DNA of 64,000 nucleotides from NCBI RefSeq assembly GCF_002954685.1, contig NZ_MSCN01000001.1, forward strand, positions 205,068 to 269,067, read 5' to 3'. The position numbers and the translations under genes were made by a program. Positions 44,026 to 54,500 of this stretch are shown in pieces; position 1 is the stretch's first letter; every line of letters begins with the position of its first letter. Under the pieces are notes generated by a model, which was given only the letters and a program-made list of their open reading frames with translations, was not told the DNA's origin and made no database searches. This stretch comes from Polaribacter porphyrae (GTDB lineage Bacteria > Bacteroidota > Bacteroidia > Flavobacteriales > Flavobacteriaceae).

Positions 44026-45120
44026 TTATATATAGTATATAGGATTTGTACTTTTTTCTGATAAAATGATTGCAAAATTACTAAATTTTTTCGTAAGATA
44101 ATCAACCAAAAGGTTTTTTGTAAACTGCTCACTTTCATAATGCCCTATATCTGCTAAAAGTATACTCTTTTCAGCCTTAAAAAACTCATGATATTTAAAA
44201 TCGGCACTAATATAAGCATCAGCACCAGCTTTTTTAGCATTAGAAATGGCAAAAGCTCCAGAACCTCCTAAAACAGCTATTTTTTTTATATTTTTATCTA
44301 GTAGAGCAGAGTGTCTTACGCAATCAGTTTTCATGCGTTTTTTTAAAAATGATAAAAAATCCTTTTCATTCATTTCAGAAGGTAACTCACCTATCATTCC
44401 CATTCCTATATCTTGATGCACATTTTCAGTAGTTATAATTTCATAAGCCACTTCTTCATAAGGATGATTTTCTTGTAAAGTATTTAAAACTGAAACTTCG
44501 TTTTTACTTTCAAAAATTACAGATATTTTTATTTCTTTTTCTGTATTATTTTCTCCTTTCTTACCAATGGTAGGGTTAGATTCATTATTTCCTCTAAAAG
44601 TACCATCTCCTAAAACATTAAAAGAACAATTGTCATAATTGCCAACATTACCAGCACCAGCATTAAAAAGTTCTTTTCTTAAAACATTAGCATCATTAAC
44701 AGGAACATAAGTTGTAAGTTTTTTTATAATTCCTCTTTTTGGGATTAATATTTTGGTATTTATTAACCCTAAAACATCAGCTATTTTTGCTGAAACACCA
44801 TTTTTAGAATTGTCTAAAGCAGTGTGTGTAGCATATATTGCTATGTCATTTTTAATAGCTTTTAAAACAACACGCTCCACATAAGACTTTCCATTTAGTT
44901 TTTTTAATCCACTAAAAATAATAGGATGAAAGCTCACAATTAAATTACAGTTTTTAGCAATAGCCTCATCTACGGTTTCTTCTAAAGTGTCTAAAGTAAC
45001 TAACACCCCAGTTACTTTAGTGTTAAATTTACCTACTAATAAACCAACATTATCAAAATCTTCAGCATAATCTAAAGGAGCTATTTTTTCAATAGAATTT
45101 GTAATATCTTTTACTACCAT
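44026..45120 (-). CDS. Nif3-like dinuclear metal centre protein
   Basis: 364 residues, the long form with an inserted domain (about 125-245) of the type related to PII-like CutA proteins. Metal-site residues are seen in SFHPIIFSG, YATHTALDNSKNGVS and, in the last part, DIGHYESEQF. This fold (GTP cyclohydrolase I type 2 family) is universal but its activity is unsettled. It pairs with the zinc-ribbon-like gene, an arrangement I recall as conserved in Bacteroidota. Confidence 0.93.
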   Translation of the reverse strand: MVVKDITNSIEKIAPLDYAEDFDNVGLLVGKFNTKVTGVLVTLDTLEETVDEAIAKNCNLIVSFHPIIFSGLKKLNGKSYVERVVLKAIKNDIAIYATHTALDNSKNGVSAKIADVLGLINTKILIPKRGIIKKLTTYVPVNDANVLRKELFNAGAGNVGNYDNCSFNVLGDGTFRGNNESNPTIGKKGENNTEKEIKISVIFESKNEVSVLNTLQENHPYEEVAYEIITTENVHQDIGMGMIGELPSEMNEKDFLSFLKKRMKTDCVRHSALLDKNIKKIAVLGGSGAFAISNAKKAGADAYISADFKYHEFFKAEKSILLADIGHYESEQFTKNLLVDYLTKKFSNFAIILSEKSTNPIYYI

Positions 45121-45173
45121 TTTGAAAATTTATATAAAGCCAAAGTTAACATTTTTAATGTATTTTTACCCAA

Positions 45174-46202
45174 ATGAGATTTTTAAGAATTTTACTATTT
45201 CCGTTTGCAATTATTTATGATATTGTAACTACAATACGTAATTATTTTTTTGATATAAACCTTTTTAAATCAACAGATTTTAAAATACCTATTGTTGTTG
45301 TGGGTAATTTGAATGTAGGAGGAACAGGAAAAACCCCACAAATAGAATATCTAATAAGATTATTAAAAAATAGCTATAAAACAGCAATTTTAAGTAGAGG
45401 TTATAAAAGAGAAACTACAGATTTTGTATTAATTAATAAAGAACACACTTACAAAGATGTGGGTGATGAACCTTTGCAATATTTTAGAAAATTTTTAAAT
45501 GTAACAGTAGCTGTTGATGCAAATAGGGTAAGAGGTGTACAAAACTTAGTTTCTTTAAAATCTCCTGAAGTAATTTTATTGGATGATGCCTATCAACATA
45601 GAAAAATTAAAGGGAGTTTTTATATTCTACTCACCAAATATGATGATTTATTTACAGATGATTTTTTATTACCAACAGGTAATTTAAGAGAAAGTAGGAG
45701 AGGAGCTAAAAGAGCAGATGTTATACTGGTTACCAAATGTCCAAATCAGCTAGTGAAATCAAAAAAAGACACTATTTGTAACACACTATCTAAATATAAT
45801 AAGAATGTATTTTTTACCACGATTTCTTATGCAGACGATTTACGTGGTTGTGATAAAAAAATGACAATTCATGATTTAAAGAACTATGAGGTTTTATTAA
45901 TCACAGGCATCGCAAACCCTGAGCCACTTTTAGATTTTTTGAATAATAAACAAATTACTTTTAAACATTTAGCATTTTCTGATCATCATAATTTTACCAA
46001 TTTAGAGATTGTAAACATTCAACAAAAGTTTGATGCTATTAAATCTGAACAAAAGATAATTTTGACGACAGAGAAAGATTATGTTCGGTTAGTAAATAAA
46101 ATTGAAAACCTAACCTATATTGAAATAGAAACTGTTTTTATAGATGATGATGATAAATTTGATGATACTATTTTATCGCATATAAAACAAAACCGATGCT
46201 AA
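45174..46202 (+). CDS. lpxK: Tetraacyldisaccharide 4'-kinase
   Basis: 342 residues. One N-terminal membrane-associated helix (MRFLRILLFPFAIIYDIV), then the P-loop GNLNVGGTGKTP, LSRGYKRET, VGDEP and LDDAYQHRKI are typical of LpxK, which phosphorylates the lipid A precursor at the inner membrane. It is away from the lpxD-lpxC-lpxA cluster. The stop codon lies in the loop of the terminator hairpin. Confidence 0.95.
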   Translation: MRFLRILLFPFAIIYDIVTTIRNYFFDINLFKSTDFKIPIVVVGNLNVGGTGKTPQIEYLIRLLKNSYKTAILSRGYKRETTDFVLINKEHTYKDVGDEPLQYFRKFLNVTVAVDANRVRGVQNLVSLKSPEVILLDDAYQHRKIKGSFYILLTKYDDLFTDDFLLPTGNLRESRRGAKRADVILVTKCPNQLVKSKKDTICNTLSKYNKNVFFTTISYADDLRGCDKKMTIHDLKNYEVLLITGIANPEPLLDFLNNKQITFKHLAFSDHHNFTNLEIVNIQQKFDAIKSEQKIILTTEKDYVRLVNKIENLTYIEIETVFIDDDDKFDDTILSHIKQNRC

Positions 46203-46217
46203 ATAACATCGGTTTTT
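46189..46217 (+). terminator. Terminator overlapping the end of lpxK
   Basis: AAAACCGATG pairs with CATCGGTTTT around an eight-base loop that includes the lpxK stop codon, then one more T before C. Confidence 0.82.
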
Positions 46218-46272
46218 CACTATTCTTGATTTTTGTTAGAATTATCCGTTAATAATTTACTAACATTTTTAT

Positions 46273-46298
46273 GACACAATAAATTAATAGAAGTCACA
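46273..46298 (+). promoter_or_regulatory. Direct-repeat motif, copy 1 (GACACA-N11-GAAGTCACA)
   Basis: GACACA at 46273-46278, 11 AT-only bases, then GAAGTCACA ending at 46298. It ends 53 bases before the thioredoxin-like ATG, just upstream of two -7-like boxes. The same layout occurs at 48048 and 57494. Confidence 0.55.
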
Positions 46299-46306
46299 GT
46301 TTATAT

Positions 46307-46335
46307 TTGAAATGGTATTATTTTTGATATTTTTG
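46307..46335 (+). promoter_or_regulatory. Promoter of the thioredoxin-like gene
   Basis: TTG at 46307-46309, 18 bases, TATTTTTG at 46328-46335, 16 bases before the ATG. A second -7-like box, TATATTTG, lies at 46302-46309. Confidence 0.6.
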
Positions 46336-46351
46336 AATAAACAAACCATAC

Positions 46352-46858
46352 ATGAATAAATCTTTACGTTTTTCTTTAGCATTATTCTTTGCAAGTCAAT
46401 TAGGTTTTTCGCAAGAAGTTGTAATAGACTCAACAGAAGTAGCAATCGATTCTACTAAAGTTAAAAAAGTTGATGCCATTAAATTAAATTGGGTACCCAA
46501 CTATAAGGAAGCTCTGAAAAGAGCAAAGAAGGAGAAGAAGGCAGTTTTGATATATTTTACAGGATCAGATTGGTGTGAACCATGTAAAGTACTAGATAGA
46601 GATTTGTTTCATACAGAAAAGTTTAAAACACTATCTGATAATGATTTGGTTTTGCTAGAAGTAGATTCGCCTAGAAGACAAGATTTATTAAGTCAAGATA
46701 AAATAAGTGAAAACTTATATCTTAAAAGAAAATTTAAAATTAAATCTTTTCCAGCATTAATAATATTAAATTACAGAGGTAGAAAAATAGCAGAAAAAAG
46801 AGGTTATATTTTAACTGAATATTATTATCCTTTTATTCAATCAGCTATTTATAAATAA
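46352..46858 (+). CDS. Exported thioredoxin-like protein
   Basis: 168 residues. A signal peptide (1-20, ending GFSQ) and a short linker precede a thioredoxin fold of the DUF255/thioredoxin_7 type with YFTGSDWCEPCKVLD, whose CEPC is the redox-active pair, and a cis-proline in SFPALIILN. A periplasmic disulfide reductase or oxidase is expected. The gene has its own promoter with the direct-repeat motif and a hairpin after it. Confidence 0.9.
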   Translation: MNKSLRFSLALFFASQLGFSQEVVIDSTEVAIDSTKVKKVDAIKLNWVPNYKEALKRAKKEKKAVLIYFTGSDWCEPCKVLDRDLFHTEKFKTLSDNDLVLLEVDSPRRQDLLSQDKISENLYLKRKFKIKSFPALIILNYRGRKIAEKRGYILTEYYYPFIQSAIYK

Positions 46859-46860
46859 AA

Positions 46861-46890
46861 AAAGGCTGCCTTTTAAGACAGCCTAATTTG
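46861..46890 (+). terminator. Hairpin between thioredoxin-like and OmpA genes
   Basis: AGGCTG pairs with CAGCCT (46863-46868 and 46879-46884), extended by CTT and AAG after one mismatch. It sits between two converging genes. Confidence 0.6.
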
Positions 46891-46900
46891 TGTATAATTT

Positions 46901-48007
46901 TTATTGTTGATTTATTACTCTAAATGTTGTTCTTCTGTTTTGAGCATGTTCTGCTTCAGAACAAGAAACTCCATCAGAACATCTATTTATAAGTCTAGAT
47001 TCTCCATAACCATTTCCTATTAATTGGCTAGTATTAATCCCTTTAGAGATTAAATAATTTATTACTGATTTAGCTCTCCTGTCAGATAAATTTTGATTAG
47101 AATCTTTTTTACCTCTAGAATCTGTATGAGATTCGATAGCTACAGCTACACCAGTTTTAAGAATAGGTAATAATCTTGTATCTATAAGTCTTTTAGCTTC
47201 TAGTGTTAAAGTTGCACTATTCAATTTCCAATTTATTGGTAAAGGTGTATTTTCTACCAACTCACATTCAACTTCTTTCCAAGTTGTTAAACCACCTTTG
47301 GTTACTAAAACTTCTTTTTTTATAGTTTTAAATTTTGCAGGTATTGTTACTTCTTCCTTCCAAGCATCTTTAACTAAAACTATTTTTTTAATAGTGCCAT
47401 ATACAGCAGGTATGTTTACTTCTTTAGTTGTTTCTGGGTTTAAAATTACTTTTCTAGTATAAGATTTTTTATAACCATTTATTCTTTTTATCTCTGTTGT
47501 AGCATTATTTTTAAGTTTTTTTAATGGTACATTTAGGTAAGTAGCTGGTATAGGTTTATAACACCAATATCTACAATCATTAGGGTCACTAGACTCACAA
47601 CCGGGTTTTTTGCCACTCATTTGCCAACTTGCAGAAGAAGCTTTAGTTTCTATTCTTTCAGAATCGTTAGTAAATGTAGCTGCTACAGCTGTTAGTTTAT
47701 TAGCATCTTCTTTAGCTTCGTATTCAATAGTTTTAGTTTCCCAAACTGCAGGCACTATTTCTAATTTAGTAGTGGCTTGTTTTACAATAACTTTTTCAGT
47801 TACTGTCTTGTATTCTGCAGGGTGCGTAATTATCTTTTTATAAGATGGTGAAACTTCTATTTTAACTTCTTCATTTTTCCAGATTTCTGGTGTCTTACAC
47901 ATTACATAGCATTTACCAGGTTCTGGATTTTGTGGTAAGGGTAAAACTTGAGAAAATGAACTTACTGCTAAAAGTAAAAAAGTTAAGTTTAATAATTGTT
48001 TTTTCAT
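46901..48007 (-). CDS. OmpA family outer membrane protein, paralogue A
   Basis: 368 residues. Signal peptide (1-19), a repetitive beta-rich region (about 25-250) in which a unit of the form PAxYxTxxxxVLV recurs, and a C-terminal OmpA domain (about 255-368) with IESHTDSRGKKDSNQNLSDR (aspartate and arginine for peptidoglycan binding). Four cysteines lie in the SSDPNDCRYWCYKP region and nearby. It is about 60 percent identical by eye to the next gene. The direct-repeat motif lies 41-66 bases upstream of its start. Confidence 0.9.
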   Translation of the reverse strand: MKKQLLNLTFLLLAVSSFSQVLPLPQNPEPGKCYVMCKTPEIWKNEEVKIEVSPSYKKIITHPAEYKTVTEKVIVKQATTKLEIVPAVWETKTIEYEAKEDANKLTAVAATFTNDSERIETKASSASWQMSGKKPGCESSDPNDCRYWCYKPIPATYLNVPLKKLKNNATTEIKRINGYKKSYTRKVILNPETTKEVNIPAVYGTIKKIVLVKDAWKEEVTIPAKFKTIKKEVLVTKGGLTTWKEVECELVENTPLPINWKLNSATLTLEAKRLIDTRLLPILKTGVAVAIESHTDSRGKKDSNQNLSDRRAKSVINYLISKGINTSQLIGNGYGESRLINRCSDGVSCSEAEHAQNRRTTFRVINQQ

Positions 48008-48047
48008 AATTAAATATGTTATTTAGATTTTTTGTTAGTACTTTTTT

Positions 48048-48073
48048 GACACATATTTAATAAAGAGGTCACA
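48048..48073 (+). promoter_or_regulatory. Direct-repeat motif, copy 2 (GACACA-N11-GAGGTCACA)
   Basis: GACACA at 48048-48053, 11 AT-only bases, GAGGTCACA ending 48073. It lies upstream of OmpA paralogue A and directly beside the terminator of paralogue B; relative to these minus-strand genes it is inverted compared with copy 1. Confidence 0.55.
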
Positions 48074-48074
48074 A

Positions 48075-48106
48075 AAAAAAGCGAAACATAACTGTTTCGC
48101 TTTTTT
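48075..48106 (-). terminator. Terminator after OmpA paralogue B
   Basis: AAAAAAGCGAAACA pairs with TGTTTCGCTTTTTT around TAAC. On the minus strand it follows the stop at 48126 and ends in T residues. Confidence 0.88.
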
Positions 48107-48125
48107 AAGTAATTTTTTTTAAACT

Positions 48126-49226
48126 TTATCTTTGATTAACCACTCTAAAAGTAGTTCTTCTATTCACAGCATGTTCAGCTTCAGAACATACTACACCATC
48201 AGAACATTTATTTAGTAATCTACTTTCTCCAAAGCCTTTTGCATACAATTGACTAGCATTTATACCTTTAGAAATTAAATAATCAGTTACTGCTTTAGCT
48301 CTTCTATTAGATAAATCTTGGTTATCTCTTTTAGTACCTCTCATATCTGTATGAGATTCTATATATACAGCTACACCGTCTTTTAAAATTGGTAATAGCC
48401 TAGCATCTATAATTCTTTTTGCACCAGCATTTAAAGTAGCACTAGAAAAATCCCAATTTATTGGTAAAGGTGTATTATCTATTAATGAGCAATCAACCGC
48501 TTTCCATGTAGATAAACCACCTTTCTTAACTAAAATTTGTTTTGTGATAGATCTATATACTGCAGGGACAATAACTTCTTCTGTTCTAGCGTCTCTAACA
48601 AGTATGGTTTTAGTAATTGTTTTGTATTCTGGTGGAGTTTGTACAATAGAAGTAGTAGGTTTCTTTACCATTACTTTACGTTGGTATGTTTTCTTTACCC
48701 CAGGAATACTAGTTTTTATAACTGTAGCATCTCTTAATAGTTTTTCAACTGGCATAGTTCTAAATTCAGCAGGCACTGGTTTATAACACCAATATCTACA
48801 ATCATCAGGATCATTTGAATCACAATCAGGTAGTTTTTCACTCATTTCCCAACTAGCAGTTGCTGCTCTAGTTTCCACAGTTTCAAAACCTTGATTAAAG
48901 GTAGCTTTTTGAACCTCTAACTTTGAGCCATCTTCTTTTTCATAATAAGTAACTTCTTGAGTACCCCAAACTGCTGGTACAATAAGAATTTTTTCACCAG
49001 CTTCTCTTACCAAAACTTTTTCTTGAATAGTTCTATATTCTGCTGGGTACGTTACTATTTTTTTATACTCTGGTGCTACAGCTACATTTACAGTTTCATT
49101 TTTGTAGACATCTGGTGTTTTACATCTTACATAACATTTACCTGGTTCAGGATTTTCAGGTAAATCTTGCCCATAAGTTAGAGTAGCAATCATTACAAAG
49201 GCTAAACTAAATACAATTTTTTTCAT
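48126..49226 (-). CDS. OmpA family outer membrane protein, paralogue B
   Basis: About 366 residues from MKKIVFSLAF (ATG 49226; a frame to 49238 adds four residues before the signal peptide). Same layout as paralogue A: signal peptide, beta-rich repeats with PAEYRTIQEKVLV and PAVYRSITKQILV, the SNDPDDCRYWCYKP cysteine segment, and an OmpA domain with IESHTDMRGTKRDNQDLSNR. A tandem duplication is clear. A terminator separates the pair, so each has its own transcript. Confidence 0.9.
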   Translation of the reverse strand: MKKIVFSLAFVMIATLTYGQDLPENPEPGKCYVRCKTPDVYKNETVNVAVAPEYKKIVTYPAEYRTIQEKVLVREAGEKILIVPAVWGTQEVTYYEKEDGSKLEVQKATFNQGFETVETRAATASWEMSEKLPDCDSNDPDDCRYWCYKPVPAEFRTMPVEKLLRDATVIKTSIPGVKKTYQRKVMVKKPTTSIVQTPPEYKTITKTILVRDARTEEVIVPAVYRSITKQILVKKGGLSTWKAVDCSLIDNTPLPINWDFSSATLNAGAKRIIDARLLPILKDGVAVYIESHTDMRGTKRDNQDLSNRRAKAVTDYLISKGINASQLYAKGFGESRLLNKCSDGVVCSEAEHAVNRRTTFRVVNQR

Positions 49227-49273
49227 ATTGATAAACATTGACTAATGTTTTGAATTATAAAATTTAATAAATT

Positions 49274-49281
49274 CAAATGTA
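49274..49281 (-). promoter_or_regulatory. -7 box of OmpA paralogue B
   Basis: TACATTTG on the minus strand fits TAnnTTTG, about 48 bases before ATG 49226. No TTG at the usual distance. Confidence 0.45.
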
Positions 49282-49320
49282 GTAAAAACATTTATAAAAT
49301 ATAAGTAAATAAAAGAGAAA

Positions 49321-50217
49321 TTATAATTTGTTGTAGAATAAACTCTTAATAATACCATCAGAAAGTCCAATTTTTGGAACATATATTTTTCTAGCTCCAC
49401 TCCATTTCATTGCAGAAAGGTAAATTTTCGTAGCTGGTATAATTACATCTGCTCTGTCTGGGTTTAAACTTAATTCTGATATTCTTTCTTGATAAGACAT
49501 CTGTTTTAAGAATTGATATTGAGCATTTAAGTATATTAAAGAAATAGGTTTACCTTCGGTTCTACCAGACATTTTAAACAGTTTATTGATGTTACCTCCA
49601 GAACCAATAAGAGCAACATTTTTTAAACCTTTAGTGTTTTTTTTAATCCATTTTTCAACATTGGCAAAAATTTCTTTGTTTACAGATTTTTTATTATTTA
49701 AAAGTCTTACGGTTCCCATTTTAAAAGACTTCGAAGTAAGTATTCTTCCTTTTGAAAAAAGTGTAAATTCTGTGCTACCACCACCAACATCTACATATAA
49801 ATAAGAGTTATCACCTTGTATAAGTTGATTTAAATCTGTAGAAGATATTATTGCAGCTTCTTCTTTACCATTAATAATATCAATTTTTACACCTGTTTCT
49901 ACAAAGATTTTTTCTACAACATCATTTCCATTTTTTGCTTCTCTCATCGCAGAAGTTGCACAAGCTTTGTATTTTTCTACATTATGCACTTCCATCAATA
50001 ATTTAAATGCTTCTATGGCATTTATCATCCTATTAACATTATTGTCAGAAATAACACCTTTAACAAAAGAATCTGCTCCTAAACGAATTGGAACACGTAC
50101 TAAAGAAGATTTTTTAAATTGAGGATCTTTATCACTCTTAATAATCACATTTGATATTAATAGCCTAATTGCATTAGAACCAATATCAATTGCTGCATAT
50201 TTTCTTATTTCTAACAA
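49321..50217 (-). CDS. Ppx/GppA phosphatase (exopolyphosphatase type)
   Basis: 298 residues, only the two N-terminal actin-like domains. AAIDIGSNAIRLLISN is the phosphate-1 loop, and LYVDVGGGSTEFTLF the second; NPDRADVIIPATKIY matches the family end. It cleaves polyphosphate or pppGpp; the short form leaves the choice open. It lies 4 bases after sixA on the same strand, with which it is probably cotranscribed. Confidence 0.92.
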   Translation of the reverse strand: MLEIRKYAAIDIGSNAIRLLISNVIIKSDKDPQFKKSSLVRVPIRLGADSFVKGVISDNNVNRMINAIEAFKLLMEVHNVEKYKACATSAMREAKNGNDVVEKIFVETGVKIDIINGKEEAAIISSTDLNQLIQGDNSYLYVDVGGGSTEFTLFSKGRILTSKSFKMGTVRLLNNKKSVNKEIFANVEKWIKKNTKGLKNVALIGSGGNINKLFKMSGRTEGKPISLIYLNAQYQFLKQMSYQERISELSLNPDRADVIIPATKIYLSAMKWSGARKIYVPKIGLSDGIIKSLFYNKL

Positions 50218-50221
50218 GCTG

Positions 50222-50710
50222 TTATTTATGGTTTTTTGGAAATTCTATCATAAAAGTTTTTCCTTTTTTTATGTTTTTCCAATGTTTTTCTTGAAATTTT
50301 ATACCTATTATTCCACATGTTGTTACATGAGCAATAGGCTTATTACCAAACTTATTTACAAAGGTATTAATACCATGGTCGTGACTAAAAACAATTGCTG
50401 AATTAAAACCATCGTCTAAAGCACAAACCGTTTTTACTAAATAACCATCACTAAAACTATAGAGTTGTCTGTTAATTTGAAGATTGGCTAAAGGATACCC
50501 AAGATTTTCACAGAAAATAACAGCAGTATGCAATGCTCTATTGGCACTGCTTGATAAAAAAACGTCTGGTCTTTTAGTGTTTTTTGCTAAAAATTTAGAC
50601 ATTAAATGTGCATCATTAATTCCTCTTTTTTTTAAAGGTCTATCAATATCATCAATACCAGAATATTCCCAAGAGGATTTTGCGTGACGAACTATATATA
50701 ATGTTTTCAT
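50222..50710 (-). CDS. sixA: SixA-type phosphohistidine phosphatase
   Basis: 162 residues from MKTLYIVRHAKSSW, where RHAK is the histidine phosphatase motif; FSSSANRALHTA and VFSHDHGIN follow. SixA removes phosphate from HPt-type histidines, so a link with the HPt protein at 5279 is conceivable. A longer frame to 50770 would overlap pdxH and adds no conserved sequence; ATG 50710 is right. Followed by the Ppx/GppA gene. Confidence 0.9.
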   Translation of the reverse strand: MKTLYIVRHAKSSWEYSGIDDIDRPLKKRGINDAHLMSKFLAKNTKRPDVFLSSSANRALHTAVIFCENLGYPLANLQINRQLYSFSDGYLVKTVCALDDGFNSAIVFSHDHGINTFVNKFGNKPIAHVTTCGIIGIKFQEKHWKNIKKGKTFMIEFPKNHK

Positions 50711-50742
50711 TTGGTTTCTTAATAGAAGTGTAAATATAGAAA

Positions 50743-51390
50743 TTAAGGAGATAAACGTTCTAATTTCCAAGAGAAATCTTTTTCAAGAGAATATCGAATT
50801 CTATCGTGCATTCTATTTGGTCTGCCTTGCCAAAATTCTATTGATATAGGTTTTACAATATAACCACCCCAATGTTTTGGTCTTGTAATTTCTTTATTTT
50901 TAAATTTTTTTTCAAAGGATGATAAATTCTTATCTAACTCTTCTCTCGAACTTACAACAGTACTTTGGTTTGATGCCCAAGCTCCTAATTTACTTCCATC
51001 AGGTCTAGACTCAAAATAACCATCAGATAAATTTTCTGCTAACTTTTCTGCTTTACCTTTTACTATAATTTGTTGTTCTAAAGCTGACCAAAAAAAAGAT
51101 AAACAAATATTGTTATTCTCTTTAATAGCTTTTCCTTTTTCAGAATTATAGTTGGTGTAAAAAATAAAACCTTCCCAAGTGTATTTTTTTAATAATACAA
51201 CTCTACTTTTTGGGAAACCATCTAAACCAATTGAAGAAATTGTCATTGCATTGGTTTCATCTACTGTGTCAGAATTATCTGCATTTATAAACCAAGATTG
51301 AAACAATTCCATTGGATTTTCTGGACAATTTTCTTCTAAAAGTTCTTTTTTTTCGTAAGATTTTCTGTAATTACTTAAATCTTTTGCCAT
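50743..51390 (-). CDS. pdxH: Pyridoxamine 5'-phosphate oxidase
   Basis: 215 residues, normal length. SRVVLLKKYTWEGFIFYTNY binds FMN, FESRPDGSKLGAWASNQS is the conserved central loop, and the end FWQGRPNRMHDRIRY binds the substrate. It oxidises PNP and PMP to pyridoxal phosphate. First gene of the pdxH-sixA-ppx run. Confidence 0.96.
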   Translation of the reverse strand: MAKDLSNYRKSYEKKELLEENCPENPMELFQSWFINADNSDTVDETNAMTISSIGLDGFPKSRVVLLKKYTWEGFIFYTNYNSEKGKAIKENNNICLSFFWSALEQQIIVKGKAEKLAENLSDGYFESRPDGSKLGAWASNQSTVVSSREELDKNLSSFEKKFKNKEITRPKHWGGYIVKPISIEFWQGRPNRMHDRIRYSLEKDFSWKLERLSP

Positions 51391-51456
51391 CTCTTTTTGT
51401 TGAGATTGTAAAAATACGAATGTTTTGTTTGATGAAAAAAAATAAATTTAATCAAA

Positions 51457-51488
51457 AAAAATAGGTTAGTTTAAACTAACCTATTTTT
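51457..51488 (-). terminator. Perfect 32-base palindromic terminator after adhesin 1
   Basis: AAAAATAGGTTAGTTT is followed directly by its reverse complement. It lies 17 bases after the adhesin stop and ends in T residues on both strands. Confidence 0.9.
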
Positions 51489-51505
51489 ATTTTTTATTGA
51501 ATTAA

Positions 51506-54500
51506 TTATCTAAAAATCATTTTAGTCGTTCCATAATCATGTTCTTGACTTGTTACTTTTAACAACATTACTCCAGGTTTTACGCTAAAGTTTAGGTCTA
51601 GTTCATTTTTACCTCTAATTAATTCAGCTGGTACTCTGTAAATTACTTTACCAGTGATGTCTGTTAAGGTAATTGTTGCTTTGCTAGTTTCTTTACTAAA
51701 TAACTGTAGTTTTACATTACCTTCTGATGGGTTTGGATATGCGATAAATTCATTCTCAAACTTTTCTATTTTACTAACAACAGATGCTTCAATAGCTGTT
51801 TTGGTAAACTTCACATCAGAGATTTCAAAGTCTAACTCTTTAGTTTGAGCTTCAACAGGTAAAAATGTAAAAGTTAATGTAGTTAAGTCATCTGCTGTGA
51901 TTGTATTCTGATTACCTGTTGAAGAGAATATTTCAAACGGAATATAATACGTTTGTTCCTCTTCTTTAATATCTACCATTACTCTATATTGGGCTTTCCA
52001 ATCCTCAATAGATGATTTGATTAAACCTAGCTCCATTAATCCAGAACCTTTTGCTGTAAATGATAAGTATTTGTATTCTGAATAATCAGCAGATAATGTT
52101 CCTGGTAATAATGATTTGTATAGTGTTAAGTAATCATAATCACTAGTAGCTTTAATTTTAACATTTCTGTTTATTGCATACTCATCATCTTGATATTCTC
52201 TGTTAAAGTTATTCGATACAAAGTATTCTTTTACTTGAGTATAATTACTATCAAAGTCTAATCCCCAATTACCATCTGCATGATAGAAGGCATCTTCTAC
52301 TTCTCCTGTTACTTTTACAAGGGCATCATACTCATAACCATCAGCAATGTTAATTCTTAATTCTTGTTCTAATTGAGTATTTAACGGATTGTATCTATGT
52401 TTAACATTATTAGCAGTTTCAGAATAAATCTCTTCCATAGAAATCTCTGTACTCATCCCTTCTTCTGTACTTCTTAATAAGATAACTAACTCATCTTTAT
52501 CTCTAGAAATTTTTGCAGCATAAGTTTGTGGTACTTTCTGAATTTCTTCTTGTTTTACAGGTATAAAAGAGGTTAAATTGTTTAACACATCTTGTACTAA
52601 TTTCTTTGTGTCTTCTGGGTTTGTTGTCCATACTTGAAAGTTGTACATATCATTATGTTTGATATAATGATTTACATACCAATTAGACTGAATGCTATAA
52701 CTTACATCGTTATTATTCTTTGCAGCTGCAAAAGAGATGGCATGCTCTACAACACCATTTCTTTGTTTAATGGCTTGCATTAAAAAGTTGTATTCACCTA
52801 ATTGTACAGGTACAACATTAAGTATTTCTGCACCACGTAATCTATCACAAGAAGCTTTAGTGTGGTTGTAAACTTTATCTGACGTTTTGATACCTAATAC
52901 TACACCCTTGGTTTTTCCATCAACAGAGAAGTCAACAGAGAGTACTTCATCTGCAATTGTATAATCTAATATATCTGTTGGTGAAGTAACGTTGGCTATA
53001 TTACCAGCTACCAATTCACTTGGGAACATATCTAATAAAGTCTGCCCTTTACCTAGATAAGGTTGCTCACGCTTCATTTTTGCTTTGTTGTACAAGTTCT
53101 CACTTGATTTTACAAAGTTGGTTGGTATAGAATTTTTCTTTCTACCTACATAAATCTTACTGATTACATCACCTAATGATTCAGACTCTACTCCTCCACC
53201 ATTTCCACCAGTTACTTCGCCTGAAGTTACAACAACTGGTATATTTACTGTAGTTGTACAATCATTACTTGTTGCTGTAACAGAAACAGTAAATGATCCA
53301 GCTTCAGTAAATTCTTGAACTATTGGATTCGTGTTTTGTAATAATCCTGGCCCACTTCCTGGTCCTGAACCTGGTAAAGTCCATGAAAACTCTGTAAAAG
53401 AAGCTGCATTATCTAATGTAAACTGTTTTTTTATTTTTCCTGGATTTGAAGGTAATGTAATTACAGATACAATAGGTTCTAAAACAGGTAACACAATAAC
53501 TTGTTGAGTAGTAGTGCTAGAACCGTATATATTGGTTGCTGTTAAGGTTACAGTATAAGTACCATCAGTTGCATACGTTTTGGTTGGATTCATATCTGTA
53601 CTTGTAGTCCCATCACCAAAATCCCATAAATAAGTTATTGGTGCTTCAGGTTGTACAGTACCTCCTGTATGTGTTGTATTATCAAAAGTAAAAATATTTT
53701 GAACTGAACATTGTGGGTTTACATTTATATTAAAATCTGGAGTAGGAGCTACGCCTACAATTGGAGGACAAGTAGTTGATGCTGCAAATTTCTGACAATG
53801 GATTGTTCCACCATCATGAATAAAAGATTTTGCAATAACTTGACCATAAATATCTTCTTTATTTACAGATTTTTCAACATCAGCAAAAGGAGCAAAAACA
53901 GTTCCATAAATTTCTTCAGAGCCAACAATATTTAATTCTGTGGTATTAGGAAAATTATATAAAACATAAGGACTATCTGCTGGAGCAAAACCTATTTGTT
54001 CCCAAACATTCCAATTGAAAGTGCCTGGAGCATCTACATTTATGATTAAGATTCTATCAGAATTTGCATTTCTTTGCGCTTCAAAAATTGATGTGCTGTT
54101 TAAATCAGCTCCAGTAATATTTAAATAATTTACACCATTGTTTAAAAATATTTCTGTGTGATTTGTTAAAGTTGTATTGGTAATAGAATTACCTAAATTA
54201 TCTTCTAGAACTGCATTGTTACTATTTAAAGCTAAATTGGTAGAATTTGTTCTTAAACTTTGAAAAGCACTAGAAAAATCTATTAAATTAGCTTCATAAA
54301 CAGGGTTGACTCCTGCACTAACTCCATATCCAGGAGAACTGTTATTCATTTGAATTCTTGATGATGAGTTATATGTTCCATTAGGTGTAACTCTCATTGG
54401 TGCAGGAGCATTCAAAGGATCAAAATACCAAGCTACAGAACCATTATTATCTCCAATTTTTGTATAATAGTTTGGGTTAACTACTGTTAATAATCCATTG

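Noticed and set aside
50711..50770. N-terminal extension of SixA by 20 residues
   Set aside because: It would overlap pdxH by 28 bases, and the histidine phosphatase motif begins directly at the internal ATG.
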